Assembly: GCA_029834535.1 (NCBI GenBank)
Contig: JAQMWT010000020.1
Coordinates: 1-64,000, forward strand
Direction of reading: 5' to 3'
DNA length: 64,000 nt
Origin: Chrysophaeum taylorii
Taxonomy: Eukaryota > Sar > Pelagophyceae > Pelagomonadales > Pelagomonadaceae
Shown here: piece after piece, positions 41,018-53,800 of the stretch
Position numbering within the stretch: position 1 is the first letter of the stretch
How the letters are laid out: every line of letters begins with the position of its first letter
Notes under the pieces: generated by a model
What the model saw: the letters and a program-made list of their open reading frames with translations, nothing else
Told to the model about the DNA's origin: nothing
Database searches by the model: none
Position numbers and translations under genes: made by a program

Positions 41018-42033
41018 TCTGTCGATTAGTAGTTAGGACAAGTGCAGGCCAGTAAGTTCACCTAGTCCCAATCTCTAACCCCAGCATTTTCACCCCGTTA
41101 TTACGTGACGGCTTTAAGTTCACCTAGTCCAAATTTCTAACCTCAGTAAGTTCGGCGTAAACCCACTCGTGCTCACACCACTCCTTCGAGCTCGTCGCTG
41201 TCGCCTCCGCCAATCTAAGCTGCTTCGATCCGCACACGCCGCTAATCTTTGAGTTTACTCTAAACCCCCCAGTAAGTTCACCTGGTCTCAGTAAGTTCAC
41301 CTGGTCACTATATTCACCTAGTCCCAATCTCAAACCCCAGTAAGTTCACCTGGTCCCAGTAAGTTCACCTACAGTGCGCGTGTAGACGCCGGGAGGGGGC
41401 TTATCGGTATTGCGCAGCACGTGTGGGGTAGGGTGGAGTCGTCGACCCAGATGAGTATATCCTCGGGGATGCCGATCGACAGAGAGCCACGTAGAGCTGG
41501 ACGTGGCAGAAGACGGGCTTGGGAAAGAGGACGCCGACCTCGCGGGGCGTCTGGCCCTGGCTCTTGTTGATCGTTTGGCGTCGGCGGGCCTTACGGGATA
41601 CAGGTTGGAGGAGCCTCGGTGACAACGACACGATCGATCATGTATCTGGTACCGTTGCAGTGGCCGTGCGACGGGTCGAGGTTGCGAAGACTTTAAGCTC
41701 GCGATCAAAGTCAGCATGCCGTTGGTTGTCAGGGAGTTCAAAACTCGACTGTAAAGAGCGAGGCGTCGGCTTCCGACCCAACCTAGTCGGCCGAAAAGAA
41801 CTCCGACGCCTCGTCTCCGGGAAAAAAAGGCCGCGGTCATGCGCGCGCGTTGTCAGCATCGACAACATCGTTTCGACGGGGCGTGAGAATGGCGCGCTGA
41901 AAGAGCCGCCGCGGGTCGTGGAAATAGTCTACGAGGTCGCCGTAGACGGCTTGGAGGATCACTGTCTGGCTCTCGCGCCTACCTGATCCTTACTCTCGCG
42001 CCTACCTGATCCTTACCCTAAATCGAGGGACAA

Positions 42034-42064
<31 letters not shown>

Positions 42065-43066
42065 AACATCTGTCGATTAGTAGTTAGGACAAGTGCAGGC
42101 CAGTAAGTTCACCTAGTCCCAATCTCTAACCCCAGTAAGTTCACCTGGTCCCAGTAAGTTTCATATAAGTTCACCTGGTCAGTAAGTTCACCTAGCTCAC
42201 ACCAACTCCTTTGAGCTCGTCGCTCTCGCCTCCGCCAATCTAAGCTGCTTTGATCCGCACGCGCCGCCAACCTTTGAGTTTACTCTAAAACCCTTTTCTC
42301 TAAAACCCCAGTATGTTCACCTGGTCCCAGTAAGTTCACCTGGTCACTAATTCACCTAGTCCCAATCTCAAACCCCAGTAAGTTCACCTGGTCCCAGTAA
42401 GTTCACCTACAGTGCGCGTGTAGACGCCGGGAGGGCTTATCGGTATTGCGCAGCACGTGTGAGGTAGGGTGGAGTCGTCGACTCAGAAGAGCATATCCTC
42501 GGGGTTGCCGATCGACAGAGAGCCACGTAGAGCTGGACGTGGCAGAAGACGGGCTTGGGCAGAGGACGCCGACCTCGCGGGGCGTCTGGCCCTGGCTCTT
42601 GGTGATCGTTTGGCGTCGGCGGGCCTTACGGGATACAGGTTGGAGGAGCCTCGGTGACAACGACACGATCGATCATGTATCTGGTACCGTTGCAGTGGCC
42701 GTGCGACGGGTCGAGGTTGCGAAGACTTTAAGCTCGCGATCAAAGTCAGCATGCCGTTGGTTGTCAGGGAGTTCAAAACTCGACTGTAAAGAGCGAGGCG
42801 TCGTCTTCCGACCCAACCTAGTCGGCCGAAAAGAACTCCGACGCCTCGTCTCCGGGAAAAAAAGGCCGCGGTCATGCGCGCGTTGTCAGCATCGACAACA
42901 TCGTTTCGACGGGGCGTGAGAATGGCGCGCTGAAAGAGCCGCCGCGGGTCGTGGAAATAGTCTGCGAGGTCGCCGTAGACGGCTTGGAGGATCACTGTCT
43001 GGCTCTCGCGCCTACCTGATCCTTACTCTCGCGCCTACCTGATCCTTACCCTAAATCGAGGGACAA

Positions 43067-43097
<31 letters not shown>

Positions 43098-46000
43098 AAC
43101 ATCTGTCGATTAGTAGTTAGGACAAGTGCAGGCCAGTAAGTTCACCTAGTCCCAATCTCTAACCCCAGTAAGTTCACCTGGTCCCAGTAAGTTCACCTGG
43201 TCAGTAAGTTCACCTAGTCCCAATCTCTAACCCCAGTAAGTTCGGCGTAAACCCACTCGTGCTCACACCCACTCACCCCACTCTCCTTCGAGCTCGTCGC
43301 TCTCACCTCCGCCAATCTAAGCTGCTTTGATCCGTACACGCCGCTAGCCTTTGCGTTCACTCTAAAAACCCCAGTAAGTTCACTTGGTCCCAGTAAGTTC
43401 ACCTGGTCACTCAGTTCACCTAGTCCCAATCTCAAACCCCAGTAAGTTCACCTGGTCCCAGTAAGTTCACCTACAGTGCGCGTGTAGACGCCGGGAGGGG
43501 GCTTATCGGTATTGCGCAGCACGTGTGGAGTAGGGTGGAGTCGTCGACCAAGAAGAGGATATCCTCGGGGTTGCCGATCGACAGAGAGCCACGTAGAGCT
43601 GGACGTGGCAGAAGACGGGCTTCGCCAAGAGGACGCCGACCTCGCGGGGCGTCTGGCCCTGGCTCTTGGTGATCGTTTGGCGTCGGCGGGCCTTATGTTA
43701 CCATACAGGTTGGAGGAGCCTCGGTGACAACGACACGATCGATCATGTATCTGGTACCGTTGCAGTGGCCGTGCGACGGGTCGAGGTTGCGAAGACTTTA
43801 AGCTCGCGATCAAAGTCAGCATGCCGTTGGTTGTCAGGGAGTTCAAAACTCGACTGTAAAGAGCGAGGCGTCGTCTTCCGACCCAACCTAGTCGGCCGAA
43901 AAGAACTCCGACGCCTCGTCTCCGGGAAAAAAGGCCGCGGTCATGCGCGCGTTGTCAGCATCGACAACATCGTTTCGACGGGGCGTGAGAATGGCGCGCT
44001 GAAAGAGCCGCCGCGGGTCGTGGAAATAGTCTGCGAGGTCGCCGTAGACGGCTTGGAGGATCACTGTCTGGCTCTCGCGCCTACCTGATCCTTACTCTCG
44101 CGCCTACCTGATCCTTACCCTAAATCGAGGGACAAACAGACAAACAAACAGACAGACAAACATCTGTCGATTAGTAGTTACAAGTGCAGGCCAGTAAGTT
44201 CGCCAGTAAGTTCACCTAGTCCCAATCTCTAACCCCAGTAAGTTCACCTGGTCCCAGTAAGTTCACCTAGTCCCAATCTCTAACCCCAGTAAGTTCGGCG
44301 TAAGCCCACTCGTGCTCACATCCACTCACCCCACTCTCCTTCGAGCTCGTCGCTCACCTCCGCCAATCTAAGCTGCTTTGATCCGTACACGCCGCTAGCC
44401 TTTGCGTTCACTCTAAAAACCCCAGTAAGTTCACTTGGTCTCAGTAAGTTCACCTGGTCACTCAGTTCACCTAGTCCCAATCTCAAACCCCAGTAAGTTC
44501 ACCTGGTCCCAGTAAGTTCACCTACAGTGCGCGTGTAGACGCCGGGAGGGGGCTTATCGGTATTGCGCAGCACGTGTGGGGTAGGGTGGAGTCGTCGACT
44601 CAGAAGAGGATATCCTCGGGGTTGCCGATCGACAGAGAGCCACGTAGAGCTGGACGTGGCAGAAGACGGGCTTGGGCAAGAGGACGCCGACCTCGCGGGG
44701 CGTCTGGCCCTGGCTCTTGTTGATCGTTTGGCGTAGGCGGGCCTTAAGCGATACAGGTTGGAGGAGCCTCGGTGACAACGACACGATCGATCATGTATCT
44801 TGTACCGTTGCAGTGGCCGTGCGACGGGTCGAGGTTGCGAAGACATTAAGCTCGCGATCAAAGTCAGCATGCCGTTGGTTGTCAGGGAGTTGAAAACTCT
44901 ACTGTAAAGAGCGAGGCGTCGTCTTCCGACCCAGCCTAGTCAGCCGAAAAGAACTCCGACGCCTCGTCTCCGGGAAAAAAAGGCCGCGGTCATGCGCGCG
45001 TTGTCAGCATCGACAACATCGTTTCGACGGGGCGTGAGAATGGCGCGCTGAAAGAGCCGCCGCGGGTCGTGGAAACAGTCTGCGAGGTCGCCGTAGACGG
45101 CTTGGAGGATCACTGTCTGGCTCTCGCGCCTACCTGATCCTTACTCTCGCGCCTACCTGATCCTTACCCTAAATCGAGGGACAAACAAACAGACAAACAG
45201 ACAGACAGACAAACATCTGTCGATTAGTAGTTAGGACAAGTGCAGGCCAGTAAGTTCGCCAGTAAGTTCACCTAGTCCCAATCTCTAACCCCAGTAAGTT
45301 CGGCGTAAACCCACTCGTGCTCACATCCACTTTCTTTGAACTCGTCGCCGTCACCCCGCCAATCTAAGCTGCTTTGATCCGCACACGCCGCTAACCTTTG
45401 AGTTTACTCTAAAAACCCCAGTAAGTTCACTTGGTCTCAGTAAGTTCGCCTGGTCACTAATTTCACCTAGTCCCAATCTCTAACCTCCGCAAGTTCACCT
45501 GGTTCCAGTAAGTTCACCTGGTCCCAGTAAGTTCACCTACAGTGCGCGTGTAGACGCCGGGAGGGCTTATCGGTATTGCGCAGCACGTGTGGGGTAGGGT
45601 GGAGTCGTCGACTCAGAAGAGCATATCCGGGTTGCCGATCGACAGAGAGCCACGTAGAGCTGGACGTGACAGAAGACGGGCTTGGGCGAGAGGACGCCGA
45701 CCTCGCGGGGCGTCTGGCCCTGGCTCTTGGTGATCGTTTGGCGTCGGCGGGCCTTAAGGGATACAGGTTGGAGGAGCCTCGGTGACACGACACGATCGAT
45801 CATGTATCTGGTACCGTTGCAGTGGCCGTGCGACGGGTCGAGGTTGCGAAGACCTTAAGCTCGCGATCAAAGTCAGCATGCCGTTGGTTGTCAGGGAGTC
45901 GAAAACTCGACTGTAAAGAGCGAGGCGTCGTCTTCCGACCCAACCTAGTCTGCCTAAAAGAACTCCGACGCCTCGTCTCCGGGAAAAAAAGGCCGCGGTC

Positions 46001-46197
46001 ATGCGCGCGTTGTCAGCATCGACAACATCGTTTCGACGGGGCGTGAGAATGGCGCGCTGAAAGAGCCGCCGCGGGTCGTGGAAACAGTCTGCGAGGTCGC
46101 CGTAGACGGCTTGGAGGATCACTGTCTGGCTCTCGCGCCTACCTGATCCTTACTCTCACGCCTACCTGATCCTTACCCTAAATCGAGGGACAAACAA

Positions 46198-46232
<35 letters not shown>

Positions 46233-47107
46233 TCTGTCGATTAGTAGTTAAGATAAGACAAGTGCAGGCCAGTAAGTTCACCTAGTCAATCTCTAACCCC
46301 AGCAAGTTCACCTAATCCCAATAAGTTTCATATAAGTTCACCTGGTCAGTAAGTTCACCTAGTCCAAATCTCTAACCCCAGTAAGTTCACCTGGTCCCAG
46401 TAAGTTTCATATAAGTTCACCTGGTCAGTAAGTTCACCTAGCTCACACCCACGAGCTCGTCGCTCTCGCCTCCGCCAATCTAAGCTGCTTTGATCCGCAC
46501 ACGCCGCTAACCTTTGAGTTTACTCTAAAACCCTCAGTAAGTTCACCTGGTCCCAGTAAGTTCACCTGGTCACTCAGTTCACCTAGTCCCAATCTCAAAC
46601 CCAGTAAGTTCACCTGGCCCAGTAAGCTCACCTACAGTGCGCGTGTAGACGCGGGGAGGGGGCTTATCGGTATCTGGTACCGTTGCAGTGGCCGTGCGAC
46701 GGGTCGAGGTTGCGAAGACTTTAAGCTCGCGATCAAAGTCAGCATGCCGTTGGCTGTCAGGGAGTTGAAAACTCGACTGTAAAGAGCGAGGCGTCGTCTT
46801 CCGACCCAACCTAGTCGGCCGAAAAGAACTCCGACGCCTCGTCTCCGGGAAAAAAAGGCCGCGGTCACGCGCGCGTTGTCAGCATCGACAACATCGTTTC
46901 GACGGGGCGTGAGAATGGCGCGCTGAAAGCGCCGCCGCGGGTCGTGGAAATAGTCTGCGAGGTCGCCGTAGACGGCTTGGAGGATCACTGTCTGGCTCTC
47001 GCGCCTACCTGATCCTTACTCTCGCGCCTACCTGATCCTTACCCTAAATCGAGGGACAAACAGACAGACAGACAGACAGACAAACATCTGTCGATTAGTA
47101 GTTAGGA
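37041..47107 (-). mobile_element. Array C: ten head-to-tail Helitron-like units
   Basis: Units start at 37,041, 37,941, 38,958, 39,982, 41,039, 42,090, 43,123, 44,181, 45,237 and 46,259; spacing is mostly 1,017-1,058 bp. The first and last units are short (900 and 849 bp) through internal deletions; in the last, 'cggtat' joins 'ctggtacc' across the missing helicase region. Units at 39,982 and 41,039 share a private variant (ttattacgtgacggcttt), a recent duplication. Outer ends on the minus strand are A|TC at 47,107 and CTTG|T at 37,041. Most junctions are CTTG|TCC. Two (38,958 and 46,259) carry 4-5 extra bases ending in A, as if two insertions lie side by side. Confidence 0.75.
38400..38830 (-). 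pseudogene. PIF1/Helitron helicase relic, longest open copy in array C
   Basis: Within a 198-codon minus-strand frame: ILQAVYGDLADYFHDP and RAILTPRRNDVVDADNARM. The KSQGQT block follows in another frame. It has the same breaks as the array B copy, showing that the relic was already broken before amplification. Confidence 0.7.
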
Positions 47108-47823
47108 TTTGGGGGGGGGAGTGTTAGGGGATGCTGTGAATGACGTCATCCATCCTCGGACCCCAAGGGGGTCGGTCGGTCGGTCGGTCGGTAGGTCGGT
47201 CGGTCGGTCGGTCGGTCGGTCTACGCGCGCACGAAGGAAGACGCGCAACTCCATTCCACGCCGCGAGGAACGTCGAGCACTGCTGTCACCCGGGGTGATG
47301 CATCGCATCAAAAAGACGCTGTACGGTGACAAATCAGCGCCGCTCCTGACAAAAAAAAATGCGCGGAGCAGGGTCACCCGCGACCACACCGCAAATTATG
47401 CCATCATTAGCTATTTGCCCTCGCCTGCCGACGTAAACCATAAAAAGTTCAATGGCCTTCTAGAACCTCCTCGCAGCTGCCCTCACCACCCCCTCCAGCA
47501 GCACCGTTCCTTCTCGCTCATTCACCCAGCTCCGCCTTTCAAAAACCCTCAGGCACGTCGCCGGCACGACGCAGGCCGCCCAGCTCCGCGTCTGGTGTGG
47601 CAGGCCTCTGAGATGTGACTCTGATTGTCCTTTTTTGCGGAAAAAAAAAAAAAATAACGAGGTTCCTGCGTGTTGCCACAATTTTCGCTCCTTGACTTGA
47701 CCTCGGCACATGTGTTGCGGATATACTACAAGTCAACAACTCATAAAGATGCCACATTCCTCCTTTCTCCCGAACTTTCTTTCCACACGGAAAACGTCAA
47801 CAAGAAGTAGAACGAGTGGAGCA
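47108..47823. other. Intergenic region upstream of the FAAL gene
   Basis: Contains (GGTC)n, about 12 units with one gap, at 47,171-47,221 and an A14 run at ~47,640-47,654. An upstream exon of the FAAL gene could lie here, but none is supported. Confidence 0.5.
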
Positions 47824-50800
47824 ATGAGGTCGAGCAAGCCGCACTGGTGGCGACCCTGGAGCGACGAAGTGAGCTGGCAGGCTCAGGCACGCAAAACGGC
47901 GGCTGCGCTCGACGCTGAAACTTTTTTGACGTGGCTCGACGACGCTGGCGCTGAAGCTGCCAATTTGTCGTTTGGAACGGTATGGAACCGCTCGGAATTC
48001 ATCGCCGAGTGGCTCCTCGGGGACGTCGGCCTCGCAGCAGGCGATCGTGCCATGCTCGTGTACGCTCCGGGGCCGGAATTTTTCGTTGCGTTCGTCGCGT
48101 GTCTTCGCGCGAGCGTCCTGGCCGTGCCGGCTTACCCTCCAGACCCAACAAATCTTCGACGCGGCCTCGGGAAACTGGATCTCGTATGCGCCAGCTGCGA
48201 GGCCGAGGTAGGCCTCACCGGCAGCATCGTGCACAAGCTGCGGGTTGCTACGAGCGTCTGGCACTCGTGGCCCCGGATACGCTGGCACAACACGGACGGT
48301 TTGGGCCGAGGGCTTCGGGCGTTCAATCCGGCGTCGCGTTCGCGCGCGGAGACTGTTCGATCAACCTTTTCGCGCTTCTTTGTCCCTAAGGACGAGGCTC
48401 CGGTCCAAGGAAAAGAGCTGTCGCTTCTCGACGCGAGCGCCCAGCACCAACGACAGATCAGTAGCAGCGGCTCTCTTTACCTCGACCAAGCCCCAGACGA
48501 CTCGATTGCCTTTCTTCAATTCACGTCGGGCTCCACGGGGTGTGTTTCGTTTCGCGCTCGAAAATGTATTTATTGCGAGCAACCCGCGCAGGGACCCCAA
48601 GGGCGTCATGATCACGCACCAAAACGTGTGGCACAACATCAACGCGCTCTACCTTCCGGGGCAGCGCCGCATGGTCGAGGATCGTCTCGGCGAGACCACG
48701 GTTTCTAAATTGTGGGATCTCGGCGATTCTTCCGCGCGCGTCGTCGCGGTGTCGTGGCTGCCGCAGTTTCACGACGCGGGCTAGACGCGGCGTCGACGAC
48801 GCCTCGTTTTGTTTGATTAATGGTGAGACCTTCGTGATCATCGCAGGTTTGATGCTCATGTTCCTCGGGCCCTTCCTCGCGGGTTACCACATGATCAATT
48901 TTTCGCCACTCTCGTTCCTCGCCGACCCGCTCGTGTGGCTGCGCGCCATCTCCAAGTACCGCGGGATTTGGACGGCGTCGCCAGACTTTGGATACCAGCT
49001 GTGCACGAAGCGTGCCGCGGCGAACGCACCGCCGAAAGACATCGACCTGCGTTCCCTCTGCGCTCTCGGGTGCGGTGCCGGCCAGCGAGTCGTGCCGTCG
49101 ATCCTCCGCGAGTTCGCCGCGTACTGGAGACGCGCGCGCTTGCCCGACTACGGCAACTACGGGATTTTCTACCCGTCGTTCGGCATGGCCGAGCACGTCG
49201 TCGCGACGTGCGGGGAGACGGGCGGCCTCATCCCGTCGAGGCAAAGGCCCGATCTGGTCTCGTGTGGATCTGATTTCGTCGTCGACCTCCTCGTCGTCGA
49301 CGCGGAGACCCGGCGCGTTTTGCCCGACGGCACTCCCGGCGAAATGTGGCTGTGCTCGGACTCGGTCGCCCTAGGGTACTGGGGAAAGCCGAAACTAAGT
49401 AACGAGACCTTTCGTGCCAGGGTCGAGCCGGACGACGGTAGAGTTTACCTCAGGACGGGCGACGAGGCGTTTATCGAGGACGGCCGCTTGTTCATCTGCG
49501 GACGAATCAAGGACATGATCATCATCGGGGGCGAAAATTATTACAGTGATGACGTCGAAATTGCTGCGACGGAAGCCGTGGGCGACGCCGCGAGACCTGG
49601 ATGCATCGCCGCCTTTGCCGTCGTCGACGACGACGACGAGAACGAGTGCTTGTGTATCGTGCTCGAAGTCCGCGATAGCGCCGTATCTGAATGCGAGACC
49701 CTCGCGTCGACGCTCCGAAAGAGCGTACGCAAGGCTGTTGGTCTCACACCGCGCCGCGTCGTGTTCATCAAGCAGAAGACGATTTTGAAAACGACGAGCG
49801 GAAAACTACGGCGCCGGGCGATTCGAGGCGCGCTGTTGGCTGGCGATCTTAGCGTCGTCTTCGATTCGAATCCCGGACTCGGTGCCGGTCAGCCTCAGAT
49901 GCCGCCCGCTGTCGTCGTCGTCGTCGCAAACGAGGGTGATGCGCCCGCTCGGAACGACGACGACGACGACAACGACGACTCGGCAGAAGATGGCTCGGCG
50001 TTTTCGCGGTGGATACGGTCGTGGCTACCGAGCTCCTCGAGCAGCGACTCTGCCGCCGACCCCCCGCCGAAATCTCGGGCGAAAGAGGAGGTCTGCGACG
50101 CGGCACCGCGACGAATCGAGGACCCAACCTTGAAGTGGTCCGAGTGCTTGCTCTCCGAAGCCCAGGATAGAGGACGCCCCTACGAGCTTTCTGACTTTCT
50201 GGGCGTTTGGGAAGTGCTCGACGACCACTACGCGATTCAACGCTTCCGCATCAATGCAGACAACGCAATCGACGACGACGACGACGATAGCACCGGGAAT
50301 CAGCAGCACCACCACCTTGGCTGCGGGCGCTTCACGCACGAGGCAGCCGTCGTCGCGAAAGTTGTCATCACGAAGCACGACGCGGACGCGCGACCGGGCG
50401 TTCTCGAGGACGTTGTCGCGCGGCTGCCGCACAAACTCTACGTCCTCGTGCTCCACGCCTCAGGCCTCGTCAAGTTCGTCCCACACGCTGCGAGCTCGAG
50501 GCGTTTGCTGGCATTGGTCGAAAGTTACGACAGTCTCGATGCCGAGATGAACTTGGAGCACGCTGAAAATTTTGGCTGCTTTCGCTTCGGCATCGTCGTC
50601 GGAAACAGCACCGACCGCAGGTTGATTCGTCTCAATCGCTGGGCGACCGACAATCGTTACTTCTGGTCGGCCGTCAATGTCACGAACGACTTTCCGGATG
50701 GAGTCGATGAGCCACGCAAGCTCGTTGCGGCCGGCCTCGCCGCACACCCGGGCGTCGACGGCACGACGCCGGCGGGTACTCTGCGAGACGCGATCGTGGC

Positions 50801-53800
50801 ATTTCAGTTCGACGACGAAAACAACGAGCGAGCAACTGTTGAGAGGACCACCACCACCACTGTCGCACGAGCAGCATCTGCGATCGCGGACGTTGACTTT
50901 CTGCCGGCAGAAAAAAATCTACCCGGAACCGACCACCGCGAGTCTTCTTCTTTTCCGGGCGGCTCGGCCATCGTTCGGCGCGTAGCCAAGCAGATCGCCA
51001 GCCTGTTCCCACCAGGTACCTCTCTCAAAGATCACCCTGACATACCCGCGATTTTTCGGCTGCTGCTCAAGGTCCCAGATGAGCTGATGCAACGTCTCGA
51101 GTACGACGAATCTATCGTAGACGTCGCGGTTTTCGTCGACGTTATCGCGTCAAACGTCCTCCGGATGCCCGTGCTCCTGCAGGTAGCGCAGGAACTCGAG
51201 ACCCATCAGCCCGGCTGGAACCTTCCGATTTCCGATGAGCGCGCTGCCGCCGACCTACGACGCGCGGTCTGCTACTGTTTCGCCCTTCACGCGATCGGTA
51301 TCTCGACGTTGCGCCCCGCGAAGACGCGCTCCGACTTCTTCCTCGATTTCCTAAATGCGCAAGAAGCTGCCCTAAAAACGAGCAGAAACGCTGTCCATAC
51401 TACATCCTCACCCTTCGAGTAAGAGTGTCTATTCTTCCATATATATGTTCCGGCAGCTCGAATCATCCCGCAGGCTCATGAATCGCGAGAGTGTTCTGTC
51501 AGCCGCGCGCAATCTCGCCGAGGCCCGACGCGACCCTAGTCGACTCGCGACGGCGCGTGCAGCCGGGGGTCTGCTCGCGGACACCCTCATCATTGCAGCC
51601 ATCGAGAACGTCTCTAAAAAAAGCTGTGACCGCAACGCTCGCGCCGCGCCAGAGTCTGGTTTCGAAAAAAAAAAAAAAAGATCGCTGCTGCGAGCGTCGA
51701 CCCATCCTAAAAAATCGAGATGCTGACCGCCTCCATCTCAGGTGCTTTACTTGAACTGGCCTACTGGAGCTGCGTGCTTCAACAACAACCAGCTGCTGCT
51801 GCATTAGTAGAAGTTTCCACGAGTAGTACGTCGCGGGGCGCGGAGTTGGTACGCTTTGAGACGTGCCCAGCTATGATGATGTCGGAGTGGGTCCAAACTT
51901 ATATTGTATGCAATCTCTCGTTATTCGGGTCCACGGAGCCATCATGCCCGTTCCTGTTTCACATCGCGAAGCTCTTGGTGCCATGCTTGCTATCCTTAAC
52001 AAACGAAGACCCAGCCTTTTTTTTGTGGATGCGCGCCGCGACGTGGAACGCGCACGAAATGGTTTCTTGTCGTCGCGAGCTCAAAAATCAGCTTTCGACG
52101 ACGGAGACGTACGACTGGCGCTTGACAGAAGCCACCACAGCCTTGTTAGGAAGACTGAGCGAGCGTCTTGCGTGCCAATCAGAGTCCCCACCTCCTCCTC
52201 CTCCTCGTCGTTATAATTTTTATTGTTTTCGCGCCGCTCGAAAGAGAATAAATTTCGTCGTCGGTTTTTTTATGAAGTTTCGGAATTTTTTGTGTGCGGG
52301 CTGTTGGTATTATTTTCACCACCGCATAAAGCTCGCCCCTAGGTGCCAACTTTCTAGCGCGATCTCGGCGAAGATCGCCAAAAACCGCCGATCTCCGTTG
52401 TTGCTCGAGGTCGACCGCGAACAGATTGCAACGTTGTTTTCCAAGAAGCGAGACCAGATCCTCGAAAAATATAAGATGCTGCTGCGAAGCTGCACGGCAA
52501 ACGATCAGAAAGAGTGTTGTATTCGAGGACATGGATGGCTTGATAAGATTCGATCGCGTGTGACGGAATCTGGCGACGCGGCGCACGAGGGACGAATTCG
52601 ACGAGACGACAATCCACCACCACCACCACCACCACCAAAAGGAAAAGACGACGTCAGCATCCAGATCGTTCATCAAAGTAGACATGATGCGACGGATGAC
52701 GACGCACTCGAGACCGCCGTGCGGAGAGAACAGGCTGCTTACGTTCAAGCCACTCTCCTTCGCGTCCTCGCGTCGACGGCAGAGACGACCACCCAGATCG
52801 ACGACGCGCAGGTAACGTCCGTCGCCCGCCTCGGCCTGACGTCGCAAGACGCGCTCGCGGTGCAGACAGAGCTGTGGCGAGACTTGTCTGTGGAAGTGGA
52901 TTTCAATACTCTTATGGATCCAAATCTCTCGATCGCCCAATTGGCAGACAAGATTACGCGTATAGCGCGCGGCGAAGACGAGACGCCTCTCGAGGAGGCA
53001 GCAGCACCATCACGACTCGTGCCTCTTAGCAACGAAAAAGTTCTTCTTCTCGAGGCTACGACCAAGCTACCGCAGTGGGTGTGTGACATGGTACAGGCGC
53101 TGTCGGTGGTGGTGGTCGTCGTCTTAGTGTCGTTGGCGCTCGTTCCGTCCTATCGCTGGGGACGCTGGGTACAGTGGCGCGGCAATTCCATCGGCACGAA
53201 ACGCATCGACGTTCGCCGCGACAACTCGCCGTGGTCGCACATAAAAATAGCGGGCACGAGCAAGGTCTTCATCTACGGTCTTGGAATCCCGCTCGTTATT
53301 CCGACGTTCATGACGTCCCTCTCGCTGGTATTTTTCGCCGCCAGAGTATTTTTTCCCGCGCGACGCGCTGTACTGTTGTGTGGTGGTTCAAGAAATCAAA
53401 CCTCTTCTATCCATAGGTCGTTATCTCTGCGAAGTGGCTATGTGTCGGCCGGCAGCGACCGACGGCCATCGCTGTTGGATCCTCGAATTATTTGCGTTGG
53501 TGGATTGTCGAACGCCTTTTCGATCAGTGGGAAATGTGGTGCGGCGACTTCCTCAAGGACACGGTCCTCATCAACGCATTCTACCGTGCGTGTGGTTGCG
53601 ACGTGCCAGTTTTCGGCGCGCGGATCAACACGTTGCTGCGAGATCTTGACCTCGTAGCCGTCGGTCGCGGAGCGTCGGTCGAAGGACGCGTTTATGCTCG
53701 CAGCTTTTATCGCGAGGGCGAAACGTTATTATTAGGTCTGCGTTTTGCGCGCGTTGTTATCAATGGCATCGTCGAGAAATCTGCTGTGGTCGAGCTTGGC

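Noticed and set aside
3174-47000. Dozens of 60-200-codon frames on both strands of the arrays, seemingly a conserved gene family
   Set aside because: They are overlapping frames of one repeated unit. The only homology (PIF1 motifs) jumps between frames, so none is a functional gene.
37041-47107. CRISPR-like or centromeric satellite array
   Set aside because: Units are ~1 kb without spacers, carry a helicase relic, and the array edges show transposon-type termini. A eukaryotic genome context excludes CRISPR.
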